Shown here: in pieces, positions 6,628 through 15,285 of the stretch
How the letters are laid out: each line of letters begins with the position of its first letter
Position numbering within the stretch: position 1 is the stretch's first letter
Source of the DNA: Mycobacterium heidelbergense
Lineage (GTDB): Bacteria > Actinomycetota > Actinomycetes > Mycobacteriales > Mycobacteriaceae
Assembly (NCBI RefSeq): GCF_010730745.1
Contig: NZ_AP022615.1
Location: 4,712,001 to 4,776,000 of the forward strand
Direction: 5' to 3'
DNA length: 64,000 bases
Made by a program: the position numbers and the translations under genes
Notes under the pieces: model-generated
Database searches by the model: none
What the model was told of the DNA's origin: nothing
Seen by the model: only the letters and a program-made list of their open reading frames with translations

Positions 6628-8319
6628 CTACTCGACCGCCACCCCGGCCGGGTCTGAGCCGACCGGGATGGTGGCCACGACGGCATCGGTGACCGGGTTG
6701 ATCACTGACACCGTGTCGCTGCCGAGATTGGTGACATAGACGGTGCCCCCGGTGGGGCTGACCGCCACCCCATCCGGGGTCGTGCCGACGGTGATAGTGC
6801 CGGTCACGGTGTCCGTGGAGGCGTTGATCACTGACACCGTGCCGCTGCTGGCGTTGGTGACGTAGACGGTGCCCCCGGTGGGGCTGACCGCCACCCCGGC
6901 CGGGTCCGTGGGACCGATGGCGATGGTGCCGGTCACGGTGTCCGTGGAGGCGTTGATCACTGACACCGTGCCGCGGTTAGAGTTGGCGACATAGACGGTG
7001 CCCCCGGTGGGGCTGACCGCCACCCCCTCCGAGCCCGAGCCAACGGTGATAGTGCCGGTCACGGTGTCCGTGGAGGCGTTGATCACTGACACCGTGCCGC
7101 TCGGCGTGTCGCTGCCGGGGTGGGTGACGTAGACGGTGCCCCCGGTGGGGCTGACCGCCACCCCGGCCGGGTCCATGGGGCCGATGGCGATGGTGCCGGT
7201 CACGGTGTCGGTGACCGGGTTGATCACTGACACCGTGCCGCTGCTGGCGTTGGTGACATAGACGGTGCCCCCGATGGGACTGACCGCCACCCCGGCCGGG
7301 TCCGAGCCGACGGTGATAGTGCCGGTCACGGTGTCCGTGGAGGCGTTGATTACCGACACCGTGCCGCTGCCGAGGTTGGTGATGTAGACGGTGTCCCCGG
7401 TGGGGCTGACCGCCACCCCCTCCGGGGTCGAGCCGACCGGGATGGTGGCCACGACGGCATCGGTGACCGGATTGATTACTGACACCGTGCCGCTGTTGGA
7501 GTTGGCGACATAGAGGTCGCCCAGCCCGCCGGCCCCACCGGCCCCGCCGACACCACCGGCCCCGCCGATACGACCACTGGGCTCGCTGCCAGCGCCGCCG
7601 GCACTCCCGCTACCGCCACCACTGCCGTTACCGCTGGTACCGCCGCTGCCGCCTTGACCACCGGCACCGCCGTGACCACCCGACCCGAACAACAACCCGC
7701 CGTTACCACCGGCCCCACCCACACCACCGACCCCGCCGCTCCCACCGGCGGCACCACCCGTGGTGGTCACACCGGCCGTGCCGGTCCCGCCGGCCCCGCC
7801 TATACCGCCGTTGCCGAACAGGAATGCCGACCCACCGGCGCCGCCAGCCTGCCCCGGTGCCCCGGACCCGCCGTTGCCACCATTGCCCCACAACCACCCG
7901 CCGGCCCCACCGGCCTGCCCCGTTCCGGGCGCCCCATTAGCGCCGTTGCCGATCAGCGGGCGTCCCGTCAGATCCAGGATCGGCGTAAACAGCCCCGGGC
8001 CCTGGGCCTCCTGCACCGCGGCCACCAACGGCGAGACATTCGCCGCCTCCGCGGCCACATATGCGCTACCAGCCCCGTTCAGCGCCTGCACGAACTCGGC
8101 ATGAAACGCCGCCGCCTGAGCACTGAGCGCCTGATATTGCCGGGCGTGACTGGAAAATAGCGACGCGATCGCCGCCGACACCTCATCACCAGCGGCGGGC
8201 ATCAACGCGGTGGTTGGGATCGCCGCCGCGGAGTACGCCGCGTCGAGCGACGAACCGATACCCGACACATCCGCTACCGCCGATGCCAACAGGTTCGGAA
8301 CCGCGATCACAAACGACAT
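6628..8319 (-). CDS. PE_PGRS family protein with C-terminal YVTN beta-propeller
   Basis: A 563-aa protein. Residues 1-95 form a PE domain ([20 protein letters not shown].., with YxxxE-like helices), followed by the PGRS linker with [17 protein letters not shown] and Gly-Gly-Ala/Asn repeats to about residue 270. The C-terminus has seven units of about 41-45 aa, each with (L/V)Y(V/I)(T/A)[25 protein letters not shown], which would close a seven-bladed YncE/YVTN propeller. PE proteins are exported by ESX-5 in slow growers, so a surface or secreted binding protein is likely. The start is backed by AGGAGACAGG. The second and last units both end VVATIPVG, suggesting unit duplication. Confidence 0.92.
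   Translation of the reverse strand: MSFVIAVPNLLASAVADVSGIGSSLDAAYSAAAIPTTALMPAAGDEVSAAIASLFSSHARQYQALSAQAAAFHAEFVQALNGAGSAYVAAEAANVSPLVAAVQEAQGPGLFTPILDLTGRPLIGNGANGAPGTGQAGGAGGWLWGNGGNGGSGAPGQAGGAGGSAFLFGNGGIGGAGGTGTAGVTTTGGAAGGSGGVGGVGGAGGNGGLLFGSGGHGGAGGQGGSGGTSGNGSGGGSGSAGGAGSEPSGRIGGAGGVGGAGGAGGLGDLYVANSNSGTVSVINPVTDAVVATIPVGSTPEGVAVSPTGDTVYITNLGSGTVSVINASTDTVTGTITVGSDPAGVAVSPIGGTVYVTNASSGTVSVINPVTDTVTGTIAIGPMDPAGVAVSPTGGTVYVTHPGSDTPSGTVSVINASTDTVTGTITVGSGSEGVAVSPTGGTVYVANSNRGTVSVINASTDTVTGTIAIGPTDPAGVAVSPTGGTVYVTNASSGTVSVINASTDTVTGTITVGTTPDGVAVSPTGGTVYVTNLGSDTVSVINPVTDAVVATIPVGSDPAGVAVE
6640..7515. repeat. seven tandem coding repeats of about 125-135 bp (propeller units)
   Basis: The recurring core contains GTGATCAACG, GGGCACCGTC and the codons for GVAVSPTGG. 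Units four and six vary in the loop (a PSG insertion in unit four). Nucleotide similarity between units is high, so expansion or contraction by recombination is likely. Confidence 0.85.
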
Positions 8320-8508
8320 TCCTGTCTCCTAACCCAACCCGTGATAAGAACGTGGTCCTTTTTGCGCGCGCACCAAATGGCTGGAAACGCCCAGCTCGTG
8401 GCCTTGATTCGTGAACTCTACTTTATGACAACACGTTATAACGCCCGGATTGACCTATCGGCGCGCAAATCGGTGAGTCTGTCATGCCATGACCTCCGCA
8501 GGCACCGC

Positions 8509-8955
8509 ATGACCAGGCGAGTGCTGCGTGGATTCAGTGCGCAACAGTTCGCCAACGCCCGCCGTCACCGCGGCCTAAGCGTGTCCGACCTTGCCCGGCT
8601 GGCCGACGTCGGCCAATCCACCATCCATGCTTGGGAAGCCGGGACCCGCACCCCGCAAGTTGATCTGCTGGCCCGCGTCATGGAAATACTCAAGACCCCG
8701 ATCGAGCAGGTCGTCATCATTTCGCCCGACGAGCGCTACCCCGGCGACTGGCGCGTAATTAAAGGAGTCACCCAGCCGCAACTGGCAGCGGCAGCCAAAA
8801 TCGCCACTACTACCCTGCGCGGCATCGAACGCGCGGACATAGCGCTCACTGATGCCAATGCCTTCACCTTGGCGATGCTGCTCGATCTACCCGTTGAGCA
8901 ATATCGAGCCGCCTACCAACGCGCACGCAAGCGGCCGCCAGGAATCTCAGTCTGA
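8509..8955 (+). CDS. XRE-family transcriptional regulator
   Basis: A cytoplasmic DNA-binding protein of about 148 aa. The first HTH_XRE domain is at residues 6-60 (FANARRHRGLSVSDLARLADVGQSTIHAWE with TRTPQVDLL). A second, weaker HTH follows (GVTQPQLAAAAKIATTTLRGIERAD). I chose ATG 8509 because homology begins with the GFSAQQFANARR block. The frame is open further upstream (ATG 8425 or beyond), and there is no good ribosome site to decide. It is divergent from the PE_PGRS gene and convergent with an ATPase pseudogene. Possibly a repressor of the neighbouring mobile unit; this is inference. Confidence 0.75.
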   Translation: MTRRVLRGFSAQQFANARRHRGLSVSDLARLADVGQSTIHAWEAGTRTPQVDLLARVMEILKTPIEQVVIISPDERYPGDWRVIKGVTQPQLAAAAKIATTTLRGIERADIALTDANAFTLAMLLDLPVEQYRAAYQRARKRPPGISV

Positions 8956-8972
8956 CGGGCTCATCGCACTGG

Positions 8973-9793
8973 TCAGATTGCTACGGCTATGGCTGGGTGG
9001 GCTGCGGCGATGGCATGTTTCATGTCGCCGGCGCTGATGTGCAGGATGTGGGAGTTGGTGCGGAGGAGTTGTTCGAGGTCGCGGGGCCTTGGTGCGAGTC
9101 GGTGTAGTCGGCGGATTCGCGCTCGTCGGCAGGCGGCAGTGACGTCACGGGCGTAGTGGGCGTTACCGAAAGCGTCGAGCAGCGTGCCGTTGCCGTACGG
9201 GATTGACTGCAGCCGGGCCGCTTCCGCGCCTAGCAGTTCCCATGCGGCGCCTTCGACGATCAGATGTTCTTTGCTGGCGAGGTGGCGCCCGATGGTAACG
9301 ATTTCTTCAGGGGTGTAGCTGGCGAAAGTCATAGTGGTTGGGAATTGAGCGGCTAGCCCGGCGTGGGTGGTGAGGAAGTCGTGCATGGGGCCGGGGTAAC
9401 CGGCGGCGATGACGACGAGTTCGTCGCGGTATTCCGCCATGCAGGTCTGCAGCATGGCGATCGCATCCGCACCGCGCTACGCGACAAACCACCCACCGCA
9501 ATATCGTTGGCGTTGATCTCGATGACGGTGGGGCGGGTGATCATGCCTAGCCCAAATAACCCTTCACCGATTACCCGGGCGAACGTCTTTCTCGCGGTGC
9601 CCGGCGCGCCCAGAAACACCATTTGGTTGTCCGCGCCGGACAGCACTGTCCCACCGTCACTCTCAAGTGCTTTGCGCCACAACGTGAATCGTTCTTTGGC
9701 TTCGGTCAAACCGATCAATTCATCGATACGCGCCTGCGCCCAATCAAAAACTTCGACACATACTTTCGTCGGCGATGTCTTCTTCGTCATCAT
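8973..9793 (-). pseudogene. EccA-like AAA ATPase, internally deleted and frameshifted
   Basis: A broken copy of the intact gene at 16872-17858. The N-terminal part (FDWAQARIDELIGLTEAKERF, a Walker A GAPGTARKT) is in one frame (9793 to about 9450). The C-terminal part (YRDELVVIAAGYPGPMHDFL, SIPYGNGTLLDAFGNAHYARDV) is in another frame to 8973. The stretch carrying Walker B (GGVLFIDEAYQL in the intact copy) and about 40 residues around it are missing at the junction near 9450. A product could not hydrolyse ATP. Confidence 0.87.
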
Positions 9794-9970
9794 CCCATTC
9801 TCTCCAAAGAGCAGACATCAGCACCTCCCACATCGGGCCGTGTGCCAGCGGCCTCGATCACGCCACCGGCACACGCCACAGCAATACGGGCCTTGCAGGG
9901 ACTTACAGCGCCGACAGAATGTGCAACGCCAGCGATGGGAGCTCGACGGCTAGCGTGCCCGCCAACGATC

Positions 9971-10238
9971 CCGCGATATACCGTGTGAAATGGCCCCCTA
10001 GCAATGGACGCAGCTATCTTGAGTAGCGGGCGAGCGCGGTGCCTGCATGCTATCGACAGGTACTTTCACAGCGAACAATTCCTGTGTCATATTGGCGTTG
10101 CTGCTACATATGCATAGCGCGACTGCCAGCAATTTTATGCCGACATAGAGATTGCTGGATGATGCTTCCGTTGAGGTGATCACCCACTACTCACCGAAAA
10201 TCCTGCGGACTCAGGTTTCTCTTAGGTATGTCCAGCTC
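9971..10238. repeat. non-coding repeat block R, copy 1 (268 bp)
   Basis: It starts CCGCGATATA, contains TAGCAATGGACGCAGCTATCTT and TTGAGGTGATCACCCACT, and ends CTTAGGTATGTCCAGCTC. It aligns over the same length with 21097-21364. No reading frame is conserved between the two copies, so it is more likely a regulatory or mobile-element sequence than a gene. Confidence 0.8.
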
Positions 10239-10320
10239 CCCTCACCTGACCCCGCCTCCAAACCAGAGGGTGCACTGGCCCATGAGCCAAAAGCCAGCAG
10301 CTGCAAGCTATTTCACCTTC

Positions 10321-10445
10321 CCGCTGCCACAGCTATGGCTGGGTGTGCCGCGGCGATGGCGTGTTTCATGCCTCCAGCGCTGATGTGCAGGATGCAGAGG
10401 TCGACGCGGAGGAGTTGTTCGAGGTCGCGGGGGCGGGCTGCAAGA
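10321..10445 (-). pseudogene. C-terminal fragment of the EccA-like ATPase gene
   Basis: Encodes RPRDLEQLL, CILHISAGGMKHAIAAAHPAIAV and a stop, nearly identical to the end of the pseudogene at 8973-9793 and similar to the intact copy. No upstream part of the gene is present. It is the third copy of this gene in the window. Confidence 0.85.
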
Positions 10446-10526
10446 TCCACGACCATCTCCTTTGATACATTTCGGTAATGACACGCTAAACGTACTCGAA
10501 AATTACATTGAGTAATTGCCGCAGAA

Positions 10527-10611
10527 ATGGTCAATTAGACGGCAAATTTTATGGAATTCCCAGCAAAAAACCTGTCCGTAATGGCCCATAAATTACTATC
10601 ATTTTGAAATG
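10527..10611 (+). repeat. recombinase upstream block P, copy 1
   Basis: About 85 bp directly before and into the recombinase start, beginning ATGGTCAATTAG and including AGCAAAA and ACTAT.. to GAAATG. A diverged but alignable copy lies at 20719-20802 without the gene behind it. It probably carries the recombinase promoter; the stretch is AT-rich. Confidence 0.65.
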
Positions 10612-11523
10612 CTTACCGACGTCGCCACCTCCCAGGACCTGGTCACACTGCTGCCCCGTTGGCAACTGGCCATGCAGTCCGATCGCAAAGCCTCCTACAC
10701 CATCGACTCCTACATCCGAGGCGCCCGCTACTACCTCACCTGGTGCGCAACCGGGGTCGGTGAACACCCCTTCACCCGGCCCACTCTGCAGCGCTGGACC
10801 ACCCACCTACTAAGCGTCGGCGCCGAACCAGCCACCGCCCGCATCCGCCAACAAGCCGTCCGCCGCTTCGCCGCCTGGCTCGCCGACGAAAAAGTCATCG
10901 AACGCGACCCCTTCCTCGGCCTCAAATCCCCCAAAATCGACATCAAAGTAGTAGAACGCCTCACCGACGACGAACTGCGATTGATGCTCAAAGCCTGCGC
11001 CGGCACCCACCTCCACGACCGCCGCGACGAAGCCTGCCTACGCCTACTCATGGAAACCGGCATGCGCGCCGGCGAACTCTTAGCACTATCGGTGCGCGAT
11101 ATCGACCTCGTCGAAGGTGTGGTCACCATCCGAAAAGGCAAGGGCGGCAAAGGCCGCTACGTCCCCTTCGAAGCACACACCGGCGCCGTCGTCGACCGCT
11201 ACCTACGCATACGTAGACACCACCCCCTAAGCCACACCTCCTCACTGTGGCTCACCGAAACAGGCAGTGGTGATCACCTCAGCTACCAAGGCCTACGCAC
11301 CTCACTGCTCGCGCGTGCCACCGCGGCAGGCATCGAAGGCTTCCACCTCCACCGGCTAAGGCACACCTTCGCCAGCCGCTACCTCTCCCACGGCGGCAGC
11401 GAAGGCTCCCTCATGCAAATGGCCGGCTGGCGCACCCGACAAATGGTCGACCGCTACAGCCAAGACACCGCCGCCGAACGCGCCCTCACCGAAACCCGAC
11501 ACCTCCAACTCGGCGACCTCTAA
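10609..11523 (+). CDS. tyrosine recombinase/integrase (phage integrase family)
   Basis: A 304-aa site-specific recombinase. An N-terminal SAM-like core-binding domain (residues 1-90, SYIRGARYYLTWC, HLLSVGAEPATARIRQQAVRRF) precedes the catalytic domain. The catalytic set is visible: R in ETGMRAGELL, K in RKGKGGKGR, HxxR in FHLHRLRHTFASRY, W in MAGWRTRQM, and the nucleophile Y in MVDRYSQ. It is intact. The ATG at 10609 lies within block P and has no strong ribosome site. Such enzymes resolve or integrate mobile DNA; its association with repeated blocks R and P suggests it served an element that has since been rearranged. Confidence 0.92.
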   Translation: MLTDVATSQDLVTLLPRWQLAMQSDRKASYTIDSYIRGARYYLTWCATGVGEHPFTRPTLQRWTTHLLSVGAEPATARIRQQAVRRFAAWLADEKVIERDPFLGLKSPKIDIKVVERLTDDELRLMLKACAGTHLHDRRDEACLRLLMETGMRAGELLALSVRDIDLVEGVVTIRKGKGGKGRYVPFEAHTGAVVDRYLRIRRHHPLSHTSSLWLTETGSGDHLSYQGLRTSLLARATAAGIEGFHLHRLRHTFASRYLSHGGSEGSLMQMAGWRTRQMVDRYSQDTAAERALTETRHLQLGDL

Positions 11524-11675
11524 ACCACCACCACGCCGCGCCACCCCACGCCAACACGGCATTTTCTCAGGTTTATTGTTTTTCTCAGATTTTCATGTCT
11601 TTCGCGAGTGAGCAATTGCAGCAAACTTTGTGGATCGCTATACGACCTGACGAACACCAATCTCGCCTCGGTGGG

Positions 11676-12299
11676 TTATTCCGAGGAAAATATGTTGAGC
11701 TTGTCTAGCGGGCGCCCGTGATCGTCGTAGGCGGTAACACCCAATTTGCAGACGGCGTACGACTTAAGTTGCGTGGTGGCGGCGTCGATTACGTGGCCGA
11801 GCTTGTCAACCTCAGCACGCTCGACCACGTGAGCCGCCGACGGGTTAGCCGCGGCGGCAGCAATCAGTTGTCGAATTTTCCCGAGTGCCCCAAGGATGAG
11901 GCCGATTGCCTCAGCGACTCCCCCGTCTTCGGTGAGGGTCAGAACGGCGAATGCGTGGGAGGTTGCCCGCCGATAGGAATCCCAGAGGTCGTCGGAGAAC
12001 ATTTCGTTGACGTGCTGGTGGATTGCCTGTCGGTCAACGCTCTCAAGTTGTCGTATACGTTGGACAACGATCTCAACCTGCGAGCTGCGTTGGGAAAGCG
12101 CGCTGATCAAGTCGATCACCTCCGCCCTCAGCTTGTCGTTGCGCGCGTCCAAGCGACTTTGTTCAAAATGAATGGCATTGCGTCTCAAGGTGATTACGCT
12201 GACCACCACGCTGACAATGACCGCCATCAACGCGACCAATACCGTGGAAAAATTCCCCCACCCTGGCGTGTAGTACAACGCGACGTATCGGTGAATCAT
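11676..12299 (-). CDS. single-pass membrane protein with coiled-coil region, unknown function
   Basis: A 207-aa protein. One membrane helix lies near residues 17-38 (FSTVLVALMAVIVSVVVSVITL), followed by a cytoplasmic, charged, helical region (EQSRLDARNDKLRAEVIDLISALSQRS and QRIRQLESVDRQ). The rest is alpha-helical with no recognised domain. The start codon lies two bases after the stop of the YWTD-propeller gene, so they form a coupled pair. The function is unknown; the topology resembles small accessory membrane proteins. Confidence 0.7.
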   Translation of the reverse strand: MIHRYVALYYTPGWGNFSTVLVALMAVIVSVVVSVITLRRNAIHFEQSRLDARNDKLRAEVIDLISALSQRSSQVEIVVQRIRQLESVDRQAIHQHVNEMFSDDLWDSYRRATSHAFAVLTLTEDGGVAEAIGLILGALGKIRQLIAAAAANPSAAHVVERAEVDKLGHVIDAATTQLKSYAVCKLGVTAYDDHGRPLDKLNIFSSE

Positions 12300-12301
12300 G
12301 G

Positions 12302-13210
12302 CTACACGCCGGCGATTCCGGTTAACGGCTTGTCGGTCTTGAAGACAAGCTGCTCGCCACCTCCGTCAAGCCGCACGGCACAAATCTGTCCGGAGAGATC
12401 GCTGACGTATACGACGCCGGCTTGGGTATCGACGGCAAGGCCAATGGCCTCGTGATAGTTACCCGCGACCACGGTCACGTCGCCGCCGGGCTCACCCACC
12501 GCCGGTATCGCGGCCTTGTTCAAGGTGTTTCCGAGCGGCGGATCGCCGCGGTCCGTCCAATACATCGTGTTGGTGTCCAGGTCGAGTTCCATATCGATGG
12601 GTTCGGGAAGCTGCGACCAGAGGACCTCGATCTGACGTTCACCGACAGGTGCGTTGAGCGACGTGCGAAAGATCCGACCGTCATTGCCGTTCGCCGGGCC
12701 CTTCTGTGTCCAGTACAGCAGCCCGTGTCGTTCGTCGACGGCGACGCCGACGCACTGGTTGCGCCGCATCCGGCGATCGGCTTCGGCGGTGGCGACCACG
12801 ACCTCGTCACGCAGGTCAGTACCGTCGAGCCGCACGCTTCGCACAGCGGCGCCCTCCCGGTCAGACCAATACAGTCGCCCGGCCGACCAGGCCCCCGCTA
12901 ACTGTTTCCCGGTGACAAACGATCCGACAGGCAGGAGGTAGGTGCGCTCCGTGCCGTCTATCTTGACGCGCTCCAGTGATCCGTTTGCGCGATAAAAGTC
13001 CAAGTCGTCGTCTGTTTTTGGGGCTTGCCCTTCGGGTAACTCCGGTGCGCCCATATTGGTCCAGTAGACGAATTTTCGATCCGGATCGACGGCGATGCCA
13101 TCGGGCCCGTCGGTCAAGCCGTCAACCAAAGTGCTCGACTCACCGGTTGTGGTATCGATCTTCACTAGCGACTGTTGAATCGGGCTCAGTGCTAGTAGGT
13201 AACCGAACAT
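12302..13210 (-). CDS. YWTD-type beta-propeller protein
   Basis: A 302-aa protein built of repeated low-density-lipoprotein-receptor class B-like units: IAVDPDRKFVYWTNMG, SAGRLYWSDREG, GLLYWTQKG, NTMYWTDRGDP and GVVYVSDLSG, each preceded by a DG(I/V)AVD or similar turn. These give a six-bladed propeller usually used for binding. There is no signal peptide, so it is predicted to be cytoplasmic unless exported with its membrane partner. The gene is coupled to the downstream membrane-protein gene. Substrate unknown. Confidence 0.82.
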   Translation of the reverse strand: MFGYLLALSPIQQSLVKIDTTTGESSTLVDGLTDGPDGIAVDPDRKFVYWTNMGAPELPEGQAPKTDDDLDFYRANGSLERVKIDGTERTYLLPVGSFVTGKQLAGAWSAGRLYWSDREGAAVRSVRLDGTDLRDEVVVATAEADRRMRRNQCVGVAVDERHGLLYWTQKGPANGNDGRIFRTSLNAPVGERQIEVLWSQLPEPIDMELDLDTNTMYWTDRGDPPLGNTLNKAAIPAVGEPGGDVTVVAGNYHEAIGLAVDTQAGVVYVSDLSGQICAVRLDGGGEQLVFKTDKPLTGIAGV

Positions 13211-13303
13211 TCGATAATCCTTCCCGATGCCTTCCAGATGCTATTAGGCCGTGCACCGTGGTTCATTGCCGGTGCACGATCCGCGTGTGGCGCACAGCCC
13301 GCG

Positions 13304-14254
13304 TCAGGTGTTGTCGATCTGACCAATCCAGGCATTGACTGCAGAGACCGCAGCGTCGAGGGACAGTTGGAGGCCAGCCGAAGCCGCGGCCCGTTTGTAG
13401 TCGGCGTCCCAATGGGTGTGCCCGACAACGGTTGGCGGCCAGGCTCTTTCCGGCAATCCAAGTTGGTAGGCTTCGTCAGCGCGGGCCTGGAACAGCGCAG
13501 CTGCGGCAGCATGGATCTCGGCAAGTGTCGGACTTCGGGCCTCAGCGGCGAGGTCGCGCAGCAGCAGCAGGTCGACGACATCGCGGGCGCGATCGTTGAT
13601 GGAATCTGGCGGATCGTGCGGATCAGAGACGGCGTGGATCTTCTGCGCAATCTGAAAGCGCATAGCGATCCCAACGAGGATGTCGGGGTTAGGGAGGCCG
13701 AACCCATCCAATGGCGGCGGCTCGATGACTTCAAAGTCTTGGCCGATGCCTGATTCATCGGCAGAGACTTCGAATTGGATGCGCCGCCAAGTGACGCCGC
13801 GCAGCGCAATGATGACGTCAAACCGACGTGGCTTGATGATCTTGGTCGGAACGTTGACGACCTCGATCTCGCCTCGACGCAGCGTCAGAGGTCCCCACGG
13901 CTCGGCCAGCGCGCCTTCCAACGCGAGAAAAAACGCGTTTAGATCGCCGCGGACGAGACCGTCGATGTCCTTGGTGGGGCGTGCGGTAGTGGGCAGCCGA
14001 TGCTGCAACAGTGTGCCGCCCTTGAGGAGGAATAGCTGCCGTCCATCGACATCGATAGCGCGTTGGACGCACGCGATCGCGACTGACGACGCCACGAGCC
14101 AGCCGAGTCGGCCGCCCTTGGCCTCGGGTCCGAGCTTGCCCTCGGCTTGTGCGATCCATTGGTTCAGAACGGCGGTCGACGCCGGCTGTTTCGTCTTCGG
14201 CGCCAATGTGCCCAACAACGCGGCAAGCCGGGAACCACGACGCCCGTCAGTCAT
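13304..14254 (-). CDS. AbiEii/MenT-type nucleotidyltransferase toxin
   Basis: A 316-aa type IV toxin of the AbiEii family. The nucleotidyltransferase motif is clear: LLKGGTLLQHRL followed by TKDIDGLV, with a further acidic strand at RFDVIIAL. Mycobacterial relatives (MenT family) block growth by transferring nucleotides to tRNA acceptor ends. I chose ATG 14254, which overlaps the antitoxin stop by eight bases (ATGACTGA), in the normal antitoxin-toxin order. The product is full length with no inactivating change seen. Confidence 0.88.
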   Translation of the reverse strand: MTDGRRGSRLAALLGTLAPKTKQPASTAVLNQWIAQAEGKLGPEAKGGRLGWLVASSVAIACVQRAIDVDGRQLFLLKGGTLLQHRLPTTARPTKDIDGLVRGDLNAFFLALEGALAEPWGPLTLRRGEIEVVNVPTKIIKPRRFDVIIALRGVTWRRIQFEVSADESGIGQDFEVIEPPPLDGFGLPNPDILVGIAMRFQIAQKIHAVSDPHDPPDSINDRARDVVDLLLLRDLAAEARSPTLAEIHAAAAALFQARADEAYQLGLPERAWPPTVVGHTHWDADYKRAAASAGLQLSLDAAVSAVNAWIGQIDNT

Positions 14255-14813
14255 GACGCGCTTCCAATGCTTTGGCCAGCTCACCGCTTTCGGCGGTCGT
14301 CAGATAGCCCTGGGCGTGACCGCGGTCGATGGCCTGCCGGAGCAGGTACGTCGGAGTGCCGTAGGCGACACACTGGGCGATGGCCGTCACCGGTGTGACG
14401 GTGGGGATCTCCTGCCACCAGCCGATCTGGGTGGGCGCGAGATCTTCTCGGTGGATGGCGTAATCGCCATCGCCGGCGCGGCGCAGGCGTCGACGTTTGG
14501 CGATCGTGACATGGATGCGGTGCGGGTTTACATCGCTGATGGCATAGGCGTCGAGCGCGGTTTCGTGACTGAGGCAGGCCTCAGGTGCGCGGGTCCACAG
14601 CACGGCGAGCATGTAGGGGTCGTACTGACCTACGGGGAACTGCGGGAATCGATAGACGCCGTGCGCGACGCGGGTCAGGGTGCCGCGCTGCACAAGCATC
14701 TGCATCGCGATCTTGTCGATACCCACAGCCCCGGCCTGCTGGGCAGTCACAAATCCGAGCTGTGTGGCAGCGATATCCCACAGCTCATCTCGCGCCAACG
14801 GCTTAGTTGCCAT
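14247..14813 (-). CDS. AbiEi-type antitoxin
   Basis: A 188-aa cognate antitoxin. The N-terminal winged helix is visible (TQLGFVTAQQAGAVGIDKIAMQMLVQRGTLTRVAHGVYRF), then the AbiEi C-terminal domain (PEACLSHETALDAYAI, RIHVTIAKRRRL). I chose ATG 14813 (MATKPLARDELWDIAA). The longer frame would run through a perfect inverted repeat next to this start, which is more likely an operator. In the AbiE system the antitoxin represses its own promoter. Confidence 0.87.
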   Translation of the reverse strand: MATKPLARDELWDIAATQLGFVTAQQAGAVGIDKIAMQMLVQRGTLTRVAHGVYRFPQFPVGQYDPYMLAVLWTRAPEACLSHETALDAYAISDVNPHRIHVTIAKRRRLRRAGDGDYAIHREDLAPTQIGWWQEIPTVTPVTAIAQCVAYGTPTYLLRQAIDRGHAQGYLTTAESGELAKALEARHD

Positions 14814-14816
14814 GGC

Positions 14817-14844
14817 AAAAGTATAACGAAACCGTGATACTTTT
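14817..14844. promoter_or_regulatory. candidate operator of the AbiE toxin-antitoxin operon
   Basis: The inverted repeat AAAAGTAT (14817-14824) and ATACTTTT (14837-14844), 12 bases apart, lies immediately upstream of the antitoxin start. The position and perfect arms fit the known negative autoregulation of abiE operons through paired sites. Confidence 0.6.
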
Positions 14845-14964
14845 GACACTGCGATCGCCGCTGTTTCTTATGACTGCCGTGACGTCCTTATTTCGAATGA
14901 ATAGCAAGATCGCCCAAGTCGGGCGAAAACCAACGGCAGTGCCATGAACCAAGGTGGATGGCGA

Positions 14965-15264
14965 TTAAACGTCCGGTCGACTGACTTTGAGCGCAAGGAG
15001 CTCTGCGCATACCTGGTGATGCACCCTGGCAAGGATTTTGTCCTTGTCCCTAGCGACCTGCTCGAAGTCCAACTGTTCTTGAATGTCCGGCGGCATCAGA
15101 TGGGGGCCTTCCTCGTCCACTCGGAGCATCAGCCATCTCAGCGCCGCCGTCCCGGCTGTCAATCGCGCAGCCTGGGCGGACTCGGTGCGGCCAGCAGCCA
15201 CCTCTGTTCGCGCCTTGCCAAGCCAGTGGCCGACTTGGCTGTCCCAGTAGGTAATGGGGTCCAT
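14965..15264 (-). CDS. hypothetical protein downstream of the aldo/keto reductase gene
   Basis: A 99-aa helical, charged protein (VGHWLGKARTEVAAGRTESA.., DIQEQLDFEQVARDKDKI). The start at ATG 15264 is 21 bases after the reductase stop on the same strand, suggesting a shared transcript. Codon use looks normal for the genome. No domain recognised and no signal peptide. Confidence 0.6.
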   Translation of the reverse strand: MDPITYWDSQVGHWLGKARTEVAAGRTESAQAARLTAGTAALRWLMLRVDEEGPHLMPPDIQEQLDFEQVARDKDKILARVHHQVCAELLALKVSRPDV

Positions 15265-15285
15265 GCCCGACCGCTCACGAGCATT

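Noticed and set aside
6628..7515. Regular 130-bp repeats considered as a CRISPR array
   Set aside because: They are coding repeats of a propeller, with no short palindromic repeat and spacer pattern; no cas genes nearby.
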